Shown here: one piece after another, positions 50,305 to 63,140 of the stretch
Position numbering within the stretch: the stretch's first letter is position 1
How the letters are laid out: the number at the start of each line of letters is the position of its first letter
Assembly: GCF_032854445.1 (NCBI RefSeq)
Contig: NC_088300.1
Location: 71,338,984 to 71,402,983, forward strand
From: Liolophura sinensis
Taxonomy: Eukaryota; Mollusca; Polyplacophora; Chitonida; Chitonidae
DNA length: 64,000 bases
Direction: 5' to 3'
Position numbers and translations under genes: made by a program
Notes under the pieces: generated by a model
Seen by the model: only the letters and a program-made list of their open reading frames with translations
What the model was told of the DNA's origin: nothing
Database searches by the model: none

Positions 50305-51075
50305 AATATGCCACTGTAGTGTAATTGCTGCTCCACACTCAGAGGTAGACGTTAAAATGCTGTAATTACGATAAATATGCACATCCAGTGATAGTTATGG
50401 TGTAATTAGGTAAACGTGAACACTCGCTGATAAAGTTACTATGGTGTAAAAGTTTATGGTAAACGTAAAACCCTAGTGATAAGGTTGTTTTGGGTAATTA
50501 AAATAACGTCCACACCCAGTGACAAAGTTATTATGACGTAATTACGATAAACGTAAACAGCAAGTGATCCAGTTACTATGGTGTAAAATTTTACCGTAAA
50601 CATGAACACCCAGCGATAAAATTAATGTGGTAATTACGGTAAATGAGAACAACCAGCGATAAAGTTATTATGGTAATTACGGTGAATGTGAACACCCCGT
50701 GATAAAGTTATTATGGTGCGATTACAGTAAACGAGAACACCCCGTGATAAAGTTGCAGTGGTGTAAAACTTTACCGTAAACGTGAAACCTAGTGATAAAG
50801 TTATTATGTTGCAAGTACGGTAAACGTAAACATACAGTGGTAAATAGTATTTATCGCAGTGTAATATCAGTGCACGTCAAGTAATAAATGTTATTTTAGT
50901 GTAATTGCTGTACACGCGCACACACAGTGGTAACTGTTATTTATTGTAGCCGTGTACATGGACACCCATGTAATAAATGCTATTTTATTTGCGAGTAAAC
51001 ATCCAGTGATGAATGTTATTTTAGTGTAATTAACTTGCGAGTAAACATCCAGTGATGAATGTTATTTTCGTGTAT
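50290..51075. repeat. Degenerate tandem array of about 45 bp, beginning inside the receptor's last codons
   Basis: Units resemble GTGAACACCCAGTGATAAAG, TTATTATGGTGTAATTACGG and TAAAC, recurring about 15 times with drift to the right. The coding end ATGAACACTCAATAAAATAT at 50290 is itself a recognisable unit start. The unit is homologous to the 46-bp array after pseudogene 1 and to short runs after pseudogenes 2 (about 40965-41010) and 3 (about 44285-44430). Confidence 0.85.
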
Positions 51076-51079
51076 TTTA

Positions 51080-54000
51080 ATGTAACACTGGGCCATTTAG
51101 AATCCTTTTAACACTGCATCCACAACCATATGCGGTACACTGTAAATACTTGTAACACTTTATATGTTTATTATTGTTTTAAAATACTTACTCCATGATA
51201 ATTACGATTAGATATGTTTAATTACTAGTGGGGATTTTTCTCTAATAAGTCATATGTTCAGTGCAGTTTCTCAGAAAGGTATAGGCATTCTAAACACATC
51301 GCGTATTTGGTGTCGATCTATGCTACCTATTGTCAATTTGTTATTGTGTAAAACTGTTTATTTAGTAGATGTTATATTACATGTTGTGATGACATATATA
51401 TTCATGAGTATTTGGCGTGTGAATCTATATGTAACATCTTCCTGTGACAATGTCGATGAATTTCGTATAATTACCCTGAAGAAGGCTGTTTGTTTTTCGT
51501 TTTTCGGAGCTTAGCATAGCCTTCTCCACTTACCAGCGATGTTGATCTAAGCGTTACCTACTAGCTCAATAGACGTGATATACCTCCGTAAACATTAATT
51601 TTTTTTTATTATTTCCTTTTTGCCACCGTAGTTGAAGGTTGATTACCATGTGACACAATGAATAAGTTTAGCCGTTATAATCACTGTATTAGTTTAACAC
51701 TTCGTTTAGTTATCACGCGCTGTACATCACGCACAACAACATTAAAAACTGTGTTCGTCTACACGGTAAGCTGAGATGAGTTGATATTGAATTAATTTCG
51801 GGGCCTTTTTTTGAGTTTGTGAACGAAAATTTTTCATTTCATTTTCTGATAAATCAGTGGGGTAACAAATCACAACAACAACACACAACATCAGACAACA
51901 GCAACACCATGTCTCATCCTTGCCCATTATTTCGAAAACAAACTGCATAGTATTTCGTATTAATTTTTAGGTTTATCGTGGCATGTTTTATGGTTTTTTT
52001 TATAATTCACAGAAGTACAAAACATGAGGACTGTGTATGTACATTTATACAAGGATTTCGAGCAGACAAAGTTTCATTATATGGAAGAAAACTAGCAGAA
52101 TTGTTCAAGGATTGAACATACGTTAAAGTCTATAAACCCCCACATACATCAATATTTCAGTGTAGTAAAATTGTACAAAAATATGCTGAAAAGACATGGT
52201 TACTCCTAACATACACTAATAACGAACTTCATTGCAGTTGCATTTATGTTTAAATACCCGCCATCTTGTATTTCTTACTTCTTGAAAACATGCTGTATTG
52301 GCAGACCTGTAGTGAGAAGACGCACTGGCTGGTAGCATAATCCTATTTTTCTTTTATCAGCAATAAACTTCCAAATATAAGCTTATTTTTGTAAAAGGCT
52401 ATGAAATAGAGTTTTAAATATGTGGATGTAGCCCAGTACCAGTTATTATGATACAAGTGCTTTCTCATCTCCATTAAGAAGTTTGTTAAGTCACACGGTT
52501 TGTACACAGAAGTCTAAACATTATTTTGAGCATTGGTAACGTAGAAATTATTGCTTTTAAACAAATAATTGTTTAAATTGGGCCGATATCTGGAAACCGA
52601 CAAGCTCAATCCCTACACGGTCACACTTAAGGTTGTTCACCAAAGATGGGAAGCTAACAATCGTGTTTGTAGCTGATGGAGTCTCTGTGCTGACTGGAAA
52701 TTTTATCGTCAATGATGCTGTTTTGGTCCTCATCACAAATGGTTACGCAGTTGATTTGAATATTAAAGGCAGAGTTACGGGCAAGTTGTTTTGAGTTGTC
52801 AGAAGTGCATTGTGGGACAAAGTTGCCAAAGTGTTGTGAAGATTGCGAAATGCATAGCATTTTCCAGGACAAAAATCAGCAGCGAGAATGAAAGGTGATT
52901 CGCCCTGTTGTTGTCTATGTTTAAAAGACAGCAGTGATTTGAAGTGTCTGACTGGTACTTATTGACTTAATTCGTAGGAGCAATCAGTATGAAAAATAAT
53001 TATAAATTTTGTGTACCGGTAAAACATTTCATATCACCGTCATCATTATACGGTTGAAAGAAAAAATAAAATACATTTCAATGGTAATATATGCTGTACT
53101 TTAACTTTATTTCTGAATGGATTAATGCTTGCAAAATATTGTATTGATGTTTGAAATAGAATCACAGTCCTCCTAGAAACTTAGGTACTTCAGTATAAGG
53201 TAGGTTTCTTATTTAATCTCAAGTGTTTTTTTATTTCTTTAATTTAAGCGATAAATTTTCTTCACCACGTTCGGGTGACAATGACTTTTGCTGTAAGTAC
53301 TTATCTGTTTCTGCTTTCTTAATTTCAGATATACTTCAGCATCATTCTGACCAGGGCTTATATTTTGTTTGTCTTCTAAACATTGTTATTATTTTGGGAG
53401 CAGCTAAACGCAATATTGTGTTTAAAATCTGTTACAGGCCTTAAACACAAAATTGTGTTTAGTTTTTTAAACAGATTAAAGCGTTTAATATAAGTAATAT
53501 AATGTTCTAGCATATAAAAAACACATTTACTGTTTTAAACGTCAGGTTTAGGTTTCGCAATAAATTTCTCTGATTGTCTTAGCAGATAATCTTTAGAAAT
53601 TAACTTTCTGCACTGAGCGTTTTCGTCCCCCAATTAATGCGCAGTGCAATGCCGCTGTAAGCTGAACGACGAGTTTCAGAAGGCAGTCTGCGGTTTGTTC
53701 GGCTGAATCTCGACAGGACGAGTCTTCTTTTCCAGTTCAACAGTTTCAGATAAGGTTAGACTTAATTAGCTTTTAGATAACGAATGCACATGGTGATTAC
53801 AGCATTTCTGCAAGAAATGATCTCTCAGAGGTCAGCAAATATTTACTATTATTTACACATTGAGAATCCTATGGAAAATTGAGTACTAAACAGGGATTTG
53901 TACACAATCGAATTTACCTCACATTCGTGCCTGTTATTGACTCAATCCACAATGTTAACATATATTCTTTAATAACATGTAAAGCATGAATGGTATCATA

Positions 54001-56359
54001 TTTTTCCTGGAATCTTCTTTTGATTCTTTTATAATCTTTTGATTATTACGTGTTCGATAATTTACTGTTTATAATACTGTGAATAGTCTTTAAATACATT
54101 TGTAAATGGCCTCTTGTTTTCTGGACATCATTGTGGCCTTTTCTTTCTTTACACTTGAAGCATTATTGCATGCGTCACGCCGGAGATCGGGCTTACAGAA
54201 AGTTTCTGTACAATTCAATAAACAATTTAAGATCGACTAGTAACCTAAGAAACCAAAATAGTTTACGATCGTTTTTATCGCATTCTTTCACGAGCGTTGT
54301 ACCTGGAAAATCTGGAAACTACTCGACGTGGGCAAAGACTCTAAACCAAGGTCTGTGTATATGTAATACATCATTGGGTATTCTCTGTTTTCGCTCATAC
54401 CAATCTTTCATTCATTTTTACCCAACTTCCTTCACCCACAAACCTGATCTCTATCACAGCAATGAATTATTTCAGAATATCCGAACGCTTTCGCTAAGGG
54501 CGACTTTTTAATAATTTGTACGATTCATTTTTGTCTTAAAATGATGTATATGCGATAAATGCGTATTTTTTTTCTTACATTGGGAATTTTAGAGAATGAG
54601 AGAAAAGATATGAATGCTTTCTACAGGAATGGTGGACGTCAAAGCATGAAAGAATCACATCTTTCAGAACGCATAATGAAAAGGCAAAATACACTAAGAT
54701 CTCAGCTAAGATCATAGCGGCAGCCAAAGTGTACTGGAGAAATTATGCAGCAGTGGACTAAAATATGTAGTGTGCTGAGGATTAACAAAAAATCTCAATT
54801 TCATAATTTGCCATTGCATAATTAGCCTATCCCCAGGTACATGAATGAGTTTACAAAACTTCTGTTCAATACAGCAGGTGTTTTATGATCCTGAACAACA
54901 GGTAGGGCTATTTATTCAGCCCGAAGCGGATCTACTAATGAATCACAGCAACGTAAACAATGAACGAGAGACGAGAAGAATGGGTTACACTATCACTATA
55001 GGCTGAGGGGTGGACTTCTTACATTGTACATGTATATGGCAAAGGGTCGTATTGCAAAGTGCACCGTGATATGTCCAACGCGTAACATGAGCAGTCACTG
55101 TACCGTAATGAATTAATAGATCATAATGAGAATGTTCCCGTTAGCTTAGACCACCATGAACCAATACAATGGCACCCACATTAAAGACATCTCAAAATAA
55201 AATAGTAATTTGCGTCTTCTGCCAACCATTTCTAAGGAATGTCTGTTGTACACATGCAATGCCCACAGTTATACCCAACATCACCATAGTGTCGTCTACA
55301 TCGAGAAATACAGAAATCAGATTCTCAAAATGCCCAACCATTTAATGCAGATTCGATTTCCACGTATGTGTGCATCAGGCCTCTTACCGCTAATGTCAAA
55401 GTTTTAGGTGAGTCTCAGCAAGCCAAATCATTCTCCGGTCAGTCACTCATTTTACACCCCAAAAGGAATCTGTTCATTTTACCAGAAAGGTTGTTGTCTG
55501 AGTCTGTTGAATATAACACATATATTGTATTAATTCAACATAAAGATTCTATTAAACTAACAGGATATTGTGTTAAAATAATAGAGTACATTCTATCATC
55601 ACTCAGGCTACAAACTTTCTGTTAAAATTAACAGACTATTTTTTTGGGTGTATCATACGGTTTCGATTTCCATATGTACCATCATTGCTTTAAATTTTGA
55701 TAATAATAACAAGTATTGTTGTGAGATATACCTGTCGTAATCTTTTCCTGAATACTTGTTTGAAAAATTGTTCAAATAATATTAAGAAAAGAGATTTCAT
55801 AGATAACCCTAAAAGGACATCAGTTTTTGACAAGTATTAAGCAGCAAGAAACTCGGCATACCTTATCGAAAATTGCAGCTGTATCTGTATATATAGCGAA
55901 ACTGCATCAAGTATCGTTGGATACCCTCCGTTTGTAGTTGGAGAGAGCAAATAAAACACAAGAATGAAAGAAATTGTTAACAACTTTGATTTCATTTATT
56001 ACACTTATGGATGAGTGATCGAGTACAATCTATGAATGTGAACACATTTTGGACAATAAGGGCAAAACTGCACATACCGTACAATATGTTACAATATGAA
56101 AGATTATAAAAGAATGAAAAGATAATTTCAGGAAAAAGGTGATACTATAACTATATATATATAGTTAGTTGTGAATGAAATGACATATGAATATACACCT
56201 TTCACACAATAGGCCTAAATATGCATTTTGATGGTTGGACCAATTATATCAAGGTCCATAACAGATACCGTATATATGGACATCCGTCCGGGAGCTATAG
56301 CAAAGGTTTATTTGTTAGGTCGCGTACGAACGGTATGACACTCGGAACAAATATATACC

Positions 56360-56364
<5 letters not shown>
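51080..56364. other. Intergenic stretch without recognisable gene
   Basis: AT-rich with moderate CpG: 18 counted in 51541-52140. The longest frames (for example 54131-54511, 126 codons, starting at TTG) show no family resemblance and no supporting splice signals. A slightly CpG-rich patch at 53640-53760 and an AACACAAAATTGTGTTTA inverted word near 53445 are the only structure noticed. Confidence 0.6.

Positions 56365-56365
<1 letters not shown>

Positions 56366-56404
<39 letters not shown>
56366..56404. repeat. (TA)n microsatellite
   Basis: About 19 consecutive TA dinucleotides, the longest such run in the window. Confidence 0.95.
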
Positions 56405-56407
<3 letters not shown>

Positions 56408-56544
56408 CACAACTGAACATATAATAAATGTAAACATAAATGCTTAAAGATATTCAGTTAGGCCTATAACTGTTCCGCCATAAAGATTAGGCATATTCTG
56501 TAGGCCTACATACAGCTGCCATATACCATGTATATGCGATTATA

Positions 56545-58028
56545 AACTGACGGCCAAAAGAAACTTTGCAAAGAGTTCAAATCAATTTATTTTGTCAAAG
56601 CAAATAACAGGATGACTGAAGTTATATATATATTGAAAGGACCAATAAATAGATATTGAAAGTCTTGAGTAAGAACGGACAAACCAGCCCTCAAATCATT
56701 TTACAAGTGGACAAACAGAGCAGGGGTAGCCATTCAATCTTGATTAACAATGTGCAGGGTATACAAAAAGTTGATTATTAAAATTTTAAAATCATTCAAT
56801 ATCAAAACCAATCAGTATCGCTTGTGGCCACCCGTTCCTTCAATGCAAAAACTCTCCGACGCATAGAGAAAGTCAGTCGTCTGATGAGATGACGATGCCA
56901 AGATGGATTCGTTGCCATTCATCTTGGAGAGCCAACGCCAGTTCTTGTCGGTTGACTGCAAGGTGTGGCCGTTGTCTTACTCGACGACCCATGATATTCA
57001 AAAAGGTGTTCTATGGGGGACATATCTGGGGAGCGTGCAGGCCACGGCAAGACGTTGACCCCGTTGGCGTTCAGAAAGTTCTGCACAACTCGACCTGTAT
57101 GGGGTCTGGCGTTGTCATGCTGGTACAGGACAACACGTGGCTGCTGTTGAAGGAATGGGAGGACAATAGGACGTAGAATTTCATCCACGTGACGTTGAGC
57201 TGTTAGGTTCCCGTAGATGATGACCAGTGGTGTTCATTCCTCTCCACAAATCCCATCCCACACCATCACGCTGCCGTCACCAAACGGTACCACCTCCTGG
57301 ACGCATGATGCAGCCGTTCGTTCACCTTTTCCACGGTAAACTCGCTATCTGCCATCGGCTTGGAACAGACAGAAGCAGCTTTTATCAATCACGTCGCTGC
57401 CAACGGTGTACAATTCAAGCCCATAACAACCTCTGGCGCCAAGTTCGGCTGTCAACAGCTGCCCTCTGAATGGTCAATAGGCCCAAATTCCGTGAGCCAT
57501 GAGCCTCCAGGACACGGTCTGCCAACTGACCCGTTGGCCTAAGGCATTGATTGGCGATGACGTCACTGTCAGGAAGCGATTCCTCAGGTGTAAGGGGCGC
57601 AGGTACCCGTCTTCTCTGGGCGTAGTTACCCTAGGCCTGCCTGCTCTTGGCCTGACCGATGTCTGCCCTGTCTATTTGTAAAGTTGCATCAAGTTTGACA
57701 AACTAGAGCAGCCGAAGGTCCTTGCAATGTGAGCATGGCTGGCTCCAATGGATACCATGCCCAGGGCCCTCTCGCGTTATTCTGGAGTCAATCGAGGCAT
57801 TACTTTGGTAGTTTTTAGTCAGTGTGCAAGTCCAGCACACTGTGTGTAACGGTTTTATACACTTATTCCATGTACAGATGCGGCCATCCATGGGTCACGT
57901 GATTTTTCAACTTTCTTCGTTGTCTCAAAATAAATTCGTGTGGGCGTAAATGACGCTTGTATTAATTTGCTGAAAAGGCTGGTTAAATTTAACTCAAGGA
58001 GTCGTAAAGTTTCTTTTGACCGTCAGTC
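56545..58028 (-). mobile_element. Tc1/mariner transposon, complete ends, about 1.48 kb
   Basis: The left end AACTGACGGCCAAAAGAAAC and the inverted right end GACTGACGGTCAAAAGAAAC pair over about 25 bases with three differences. TA dinucleotides flank the element (56543-56544 and 58029-58030), the target-site duplication of this superfamily. It contains one decayed minus-strand transposase. The length is typical of Tc1-like elements. It is probably immobile unless mobilised in trans. Confidence 0.92.
56815..57800 (-). pseudogene. Tc1-like transposase pseudogene
   Basis: The minus-strand ATG at 57800-57798 opens MPRLTPE then a stop, followed by RERALGMVSIGASHAHIART (helix-turn-helix start), then a TGQTSVRPRAGRPRVTTP stretch typical of the Tc1 linker. 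Further in-frame stops occur, at least five in all. The catalytic part is well preserved. A degenerate DKSCF sits where DESRF would hold the first Asp. The second Asp is in YQHDNARPHT, and E in WPARSPDMSPIEHLF lies 34 residues after it (DD34E spacing). A frameshift follows EHLFEYH, with homology continuing to about 56815. The motifs are visible in the sequence; the family assignment is standard. Confidence 0.92.
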
Positions 58029-58584
58029 TATATAGGGCCAACTACTGAATCGAATATATATTAATCTTTAAGTTACAGGGTTACAGCAGGCCTATATATA
58101 CAGAAACCTACATGTAACTAAACATATATATAAATGCAAGTGTAATTAAATAAATAAACAATCAAAAACATATTTGCCTAATCCAAAAAGCCACTAGGAT
58201 TAAATGTATAGGAGGTATATCTCACAATTTAATCAAACACAACTTATACATTGGTCCAATATATACAACTGCGATTGAGACCTTTTAAATATGGGATAGC
58301 CTATTTATTTAATTATTTATATATTTGTTGGTTTTTACCGTAGGCCTATGCAGTACTATTTTGCATGCTTGTATGATGGAATATAGTACTTGCACTGGCC
58401 GAATTAAGAACCTAATAAATGAAAGTGAGATTTTTAAGTACCGCGGGCATGTGGTTAATCACAAATATGTAAATAAATACTTATATGCATGTTCGTATGA
58501 CAGCGATCTGGTATATGACTGCATGTATGAGGAAATCGGAAAGTATTCGATAGATAGAAATGACTGCAGCTCGCAGTATATCCA

Positions 58585-58640
58585 ACTCACGTCTGGATTC
58601 GAACCAGCGACCGTTCATGCACCAGTGGCTGTATAGTACA
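58585..58640 (-). other. Isolated tRNA B-box-like segment, probable SINE relic
   Basis: On the minus strand GGTTCGAATCCAGACGTGAG contains a perfect B box (GGTTCGAATCC). Pairing arms for a full tRNA are not apparent, so I read it as a decayed SINE head. Confidence 0.35.
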
Positions 58641-59379
58641 TGTGGCACGAGCCTTTCATTTCGCGTAATTTAAGGATATGTGGACACAAATGTAAACTGA
58701 ACGGATGCATGTTATTAATTTCAAAATTAATTAATTACTATTATTTTGATGGGATTTAAATCTTATAAAAAGAAGCTTTTAGTTTATATTTTATTAATGT
58801 TCATACTAATATCAGTGCTAAAGCTAACTTTGATATCTTGGTCTAAATTGAAATTTCACGTGCAAGTGAAACAAAATTTCCATAGACAAGACCATGACAC
58901 ACCCTATGTTTGTGGGGATACTCGATCTCCGGCACTTAGTAGATGAGCCATTATCTTTTATTTCCTTACACAAATTGTCGTATAAGCCAGGGCTATCTAT
59001 ATAGGCTTTAATGGTCTTTACAATTTCTTTACGTACAGACTGCTGTGTTCTTAAACGTTGATTTCGTCATTTTAGGGGTGTGTTCAGATAACGCCCTATA
59101 GTTGTGAAAGTCAGTACAGATCTATATAGGTTTGTGTAAATATAGATAACATGCACGTGGGAAAGGTATTTATGTGCGGAGTTACAGGCATGTGCAGTGT
59201 CCCCTGAGTAGCAGGTTGTACAAACATTGATATGAAATTCATACAAATGAAAATGTATTACGTATTTCCTGCACATAGTTTTAACAGCTCGTAACACTGT
59301 GTAAATATATCTTTGTGGCTGTTTTAATTTGTACAAGGCTAATAATCGAATTATAAAACAGGAGGAAGTTTGCCGGCTG

Positions 59380-59850
59380 TGCTTTAGTTCCGGGGAGTGA
59401 CGCCGCTGCTCGGAACAGCCTGACCGACCTCGCCCATTTGTTGAACACAGGAGAGCTCCACACGAGGAGAGCGTAAACCGAGCACTGGGAAAACAGCCGA
59501 AGTATACCTGTTGATAAAGTGTCACGGTCAAACGTGACCAGAATTTGTGAGTCCGAGAACAGGTGAGGCGGCTTTATCCACCAGTAATACATTAGTCTGT
59601 GTAATTCTGTTGATTTATGGAATTAAACATTGGCACGTCAACGAATGATACGCCTCGAAACAGTTTCAATCTGGCCGCCATGTTGACGTGTTTTTTTACG
59701 TAGACTTCCGAATGCATCAATATTGAAGGTTACAATTGCTTATTTAGTATCGGTAGCAGAGGCGTTAAGGCGGAGTCAAGGGGTGAAAAGAGGGTCATTG
59801 CAGGAATTTTGCTATGTTCAAAGTTTAACAGAGTTTACACCTACAAATGT
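59380..59850 (+). promoter_or_regulatory. Candidate promoter and first exon(s) of a plus-strand gene
   Basis: A CpG- and GC-rich stretch (GTTCCGGGGAGTGACGCCGC, CTGACCGACCTCGCCC) is followed by a plus-strand donor-like GAACAG/GTGAGG at about 59561. A near-consensus YY1 site (GCCGCCATGTTG, 59673-59684) and another donor, CTACAAAT/GTAAGTTTG at about 59848, come next. From there on the DNA is T-rich and CpG-poor (8 CpG counted in 60001-60600), like an intron on this strand. No coding exon is visible before the window ends. Direction and exon limits are inference. Confidence 0.4.
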
Positions 59851-61020
59851 AAGTTTGATTGAGTTTCTTCTACCATTTTGAGATGTTCGTGTTTTTGTGT
59901 TTAATGGAGGGGAACGGATTCGGGATAAACCGGTCGTTTTGTTCACTGATAATGACTCCTAAGCTTGAGACTTAATTTAAGGAGAATCTGATATTCAACA
60001 TGAAATGCCGCTGGAAATAGTGTAAAAAAAAAATGAAGGAAAAGCTCTATCAAGATCAGGCCTAGATATATCTTAATCCTTTAGAATTTAATTGTAAGTG
60101 TATGACAGGGTTGCATGGAGGGTACTTTGAATTAATAAACCGAGTGATAAACTCGGGTGGCCTGGTGCAAGTTCTAATTCTAATTATTTGGAAAAAATCA
60201 GAGTTAAGGAGGTGGAATATTGGGTCGGTTGCATAGCCTCTGACTTGATCCTTTTGTTAGTCTATGAGCTTCATCTCAGATGTTCATGGTGAAAAGCTGA
60301 CTTTTCAGTGAATTGATGTCATGTCACTACCACATGACAGTAACCTCAACATTGTTGTCATGATATAGTTTGGAATCCATACATGCAGCATCGATACACA
60401 ATTTTTGAGTTGTGTCATAATCATTATGAAAAGAGAATGATGCCTTTTTTGACCTTACGTAATTGCTTTAGAGTTTACAGGACATAGAGTGAGACGGGAA
60501 ATTTTAACACGGTGTTGGGTTGGTACATATAATAGAGAAAACTAATTTAATGAAACAGAAATAGATTAATCTTCTGAATTGTATTCTTGGATGGCTGTGA
60601 GATTAAAATGCTTCTAAAAATTTTCTGCTGGTAGTTTTGTCTAAACACAGATAATCCCATGTTATGATACATGACATTTTCAAGAACATCATTTCAAACC
60701 TTCCCATAACTATTGATCATGATCCTTTAAAAGTACATGTGTGAAAAGTTTTCCAGGGGAAACAACGACAGTGGCTGAACTAGGTATAGTCTTTATAGTC
60801 AGTGTCAGACACTGTTTAATACCGCCCTTTATTGGGGCTTTTCCCACCCTTGGGGAATGGTGAACATGTCAAATCCAGTACCCTGACTTAATCTCTGCTT
60901 TGAACTGCCCTCACCTGACCTATAACAGTGATCCAGTTCCCTTGTCCAGTGGTTGATGTGCCCCTCCCCTAGTTTGCACAATTGTTAAAGCAGGAGATTT
61001 CATCACCATCAATGAAATGA

Positions 61021-61168
61021 TTTATTTTTTTGATTGATGTTTACACCGTACTCAAGAGTATTTCACTTATACGACGGCAGCCAACATTATGGTGGGAGGA
61101 AACCGGGCAGAGCCTGGTGGAAACCCACAACCATCTGCAGGTTGCTGGCAGACCATCACACGTACTCA
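61021..61168 (-). mobile_element. SINE family 1, 5'-truncated
   Basis: TTGATTGATGTTTACACCGT, ACTCAAGAGTATTTCAC, GGTGGGAGGAAACCGGGCAG and CATCTGCAGGTTGCTGGCAG match the 3' half of the reference copy. The tRNA-like head is missing. Confidence 0.85.
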
Positions 61169-63113
61169 ATGAAATGACGTAACTGCATGTAGTATACAGT
61201 GGTTTAATGTGAGGAGTGGTTTTAAGAGCAGTGGGCCTTTGCAGGACATGCTGGTTTGCATGTACATTGGAATGTTACGGCCATTCAGAATGTAATAATT
61301 AATATAACATGTATGATACATAATTGATTTACTGTTCCATGTGAGCTGTCAAAAGTATTAGCATAAGAGTTCTAACTCGAAACTCAAAAAATAATAAGTC
61401 CCAAATTTTAAGGCGCCTTAATGATTATACATCATTCTACAACTGCATCAGGTTAACAGGTGGTCAAATTTAGGGAAAAAGTCAGGGTTCTGTTCCCGAA
61501 CTGCAAAGTCGTGTGCCCCCTCACATGAACTTACTTACCATGATGCACGCTGCAATATGATATCAATTATTCATTTATTCCTTCATTGCAATTTGGTACA
61601 AGACTGTAATATGTTCATGTACATATGTGAAGGGAGGTGATGACTACAGGGGGAGATAACTGTGTGGTGTATTTGCTTGATCGATAAATTCTCTTATAAC
61701 CAGATGTGTAATATATATATATGCAACGTTGACATGACGAAACTAAAAGTACAGGTTTTTAAATTTTTTTATCTTGAAGTAAAAGCTGTAAGTTGAAACA
61801 TTCACGATTTTGTACAGGTTTTATTATAATCTTGGCATAGCAAATTGACTCTTTCCTCTGGCTGAAAGGTTTAGATCTTCAGTTTTAACTGTGCAGAACA
61901 TGAACATTTTAAATACTTTAGCCGTTTTGTTTATCAAAGTTATGAAGTGCTACTATTCATTTTGACAGTATTCACTTGTTTTTGATGAGTTTGAATCACT
62001 TTGTTTTCAGCTGCATACATGAATGTTCTTTTGGTTATTCACTTTGCCAGAGAAATCTTTGAATAAACATTAAACCTGTTTGATGTAAGTGGCATAGACT
62101 GTCAGTGTCCATGTACCAGTAAGTTGGCATGTTGACATATCTCACCATATACAGTTTCAATAAGAGACTCTGGTATGAAGAATGAAGGTTATCCTGTAGG
62201 TTATCCTGTAGGTTATCCAGTTACCTAATGCAAACAATGTCATGAATGCCAAGGAGTAATTTGGACTTGGGTAAAGTTATTTATAGTGACATGCTCATGG
62301 TATTCTGTGTTGGTGTTGAAAGAGCTTGAAATACAAGTGAAAACATTTATCATTTAGTTGAATTTAATTTGAATACATAAAGCTCATAATGATAAAGTCA
62401 TAGTGCTTTTAATTTTATAGTTTACCAAAGTCTGTAGGTTATCAGATACAGGTAGTAGAAAGATTAGATAGTTTAGCTGTATTTAATTGTGATGTTTGTA
62501 ATACATGATATAAAAATTGAAAAGAAAACGACAGAAGGACAAAAAGAAATGCCCGTGAAGCAATCAGTGAAGTTAACAGCCCACAGATGGTTAACTGTTG
62601 CCAACCCCTCATCCCCACAATGGTCGCCAGATCTCAAGCATGCATGCTTCAGTTGGTAAGTGGAATGCCTTGTCCTCAGAGGAATGGGCAGGCCTCAAGA
62701 ATGGAGTCCAAAGATAAAAGAATGCATGCAGGTTAAGCTGAAGTATTTTCTAGTAGAGATTGTTATGTGGTTTAGGGGTAGGCTACCATACTTGTTAGGT
62801 GTAGACAGGTCACGGTACGATTCTCCAAATCCTGGTTGGATATGTTGGAGAAATTGTACATGTAGGTCAGTTCAGTATTTAAACAGGATTTAGGTCTGCA
62901 GAAATGTTGGTATCTATTTCATGACATTTACTGGAGAATTTTAAGGTGGAATGTGAACATTTAAAGACCCACTGCTTGACTTAAAAAGGTTTCTGTGTGT
63001 TAACCATAGCTTTTATTATGCTAAAAATTAAATTCCTTGTGCTATTTACATGTGTATGTGAAAAGATATCTACAAATCTGTATTCATCTCAGCTGTAAAA
63101 GATGAATTCATTC

Positions 63114-63140
63114 ATATATATATATATATATATATATATA
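63114..63140. repeat. (TA)n microsatellite
   Basis: About 13 TA dinucleotides. A shorter run occurs at 63840-63854. Confidence 0.9.

Noticed and set aside
50300-50305. AATAAA overlapping the receptor stop codon as polyadenylation signal
   Set aside because: It would leave almost no 3'UTR, and the motif arises from the stop codon context. More likely chance.
54131-54511. 126-codon plus-strand open frame
   Set aside because: It begins at TTG rather than ATG and has no family resemblance.
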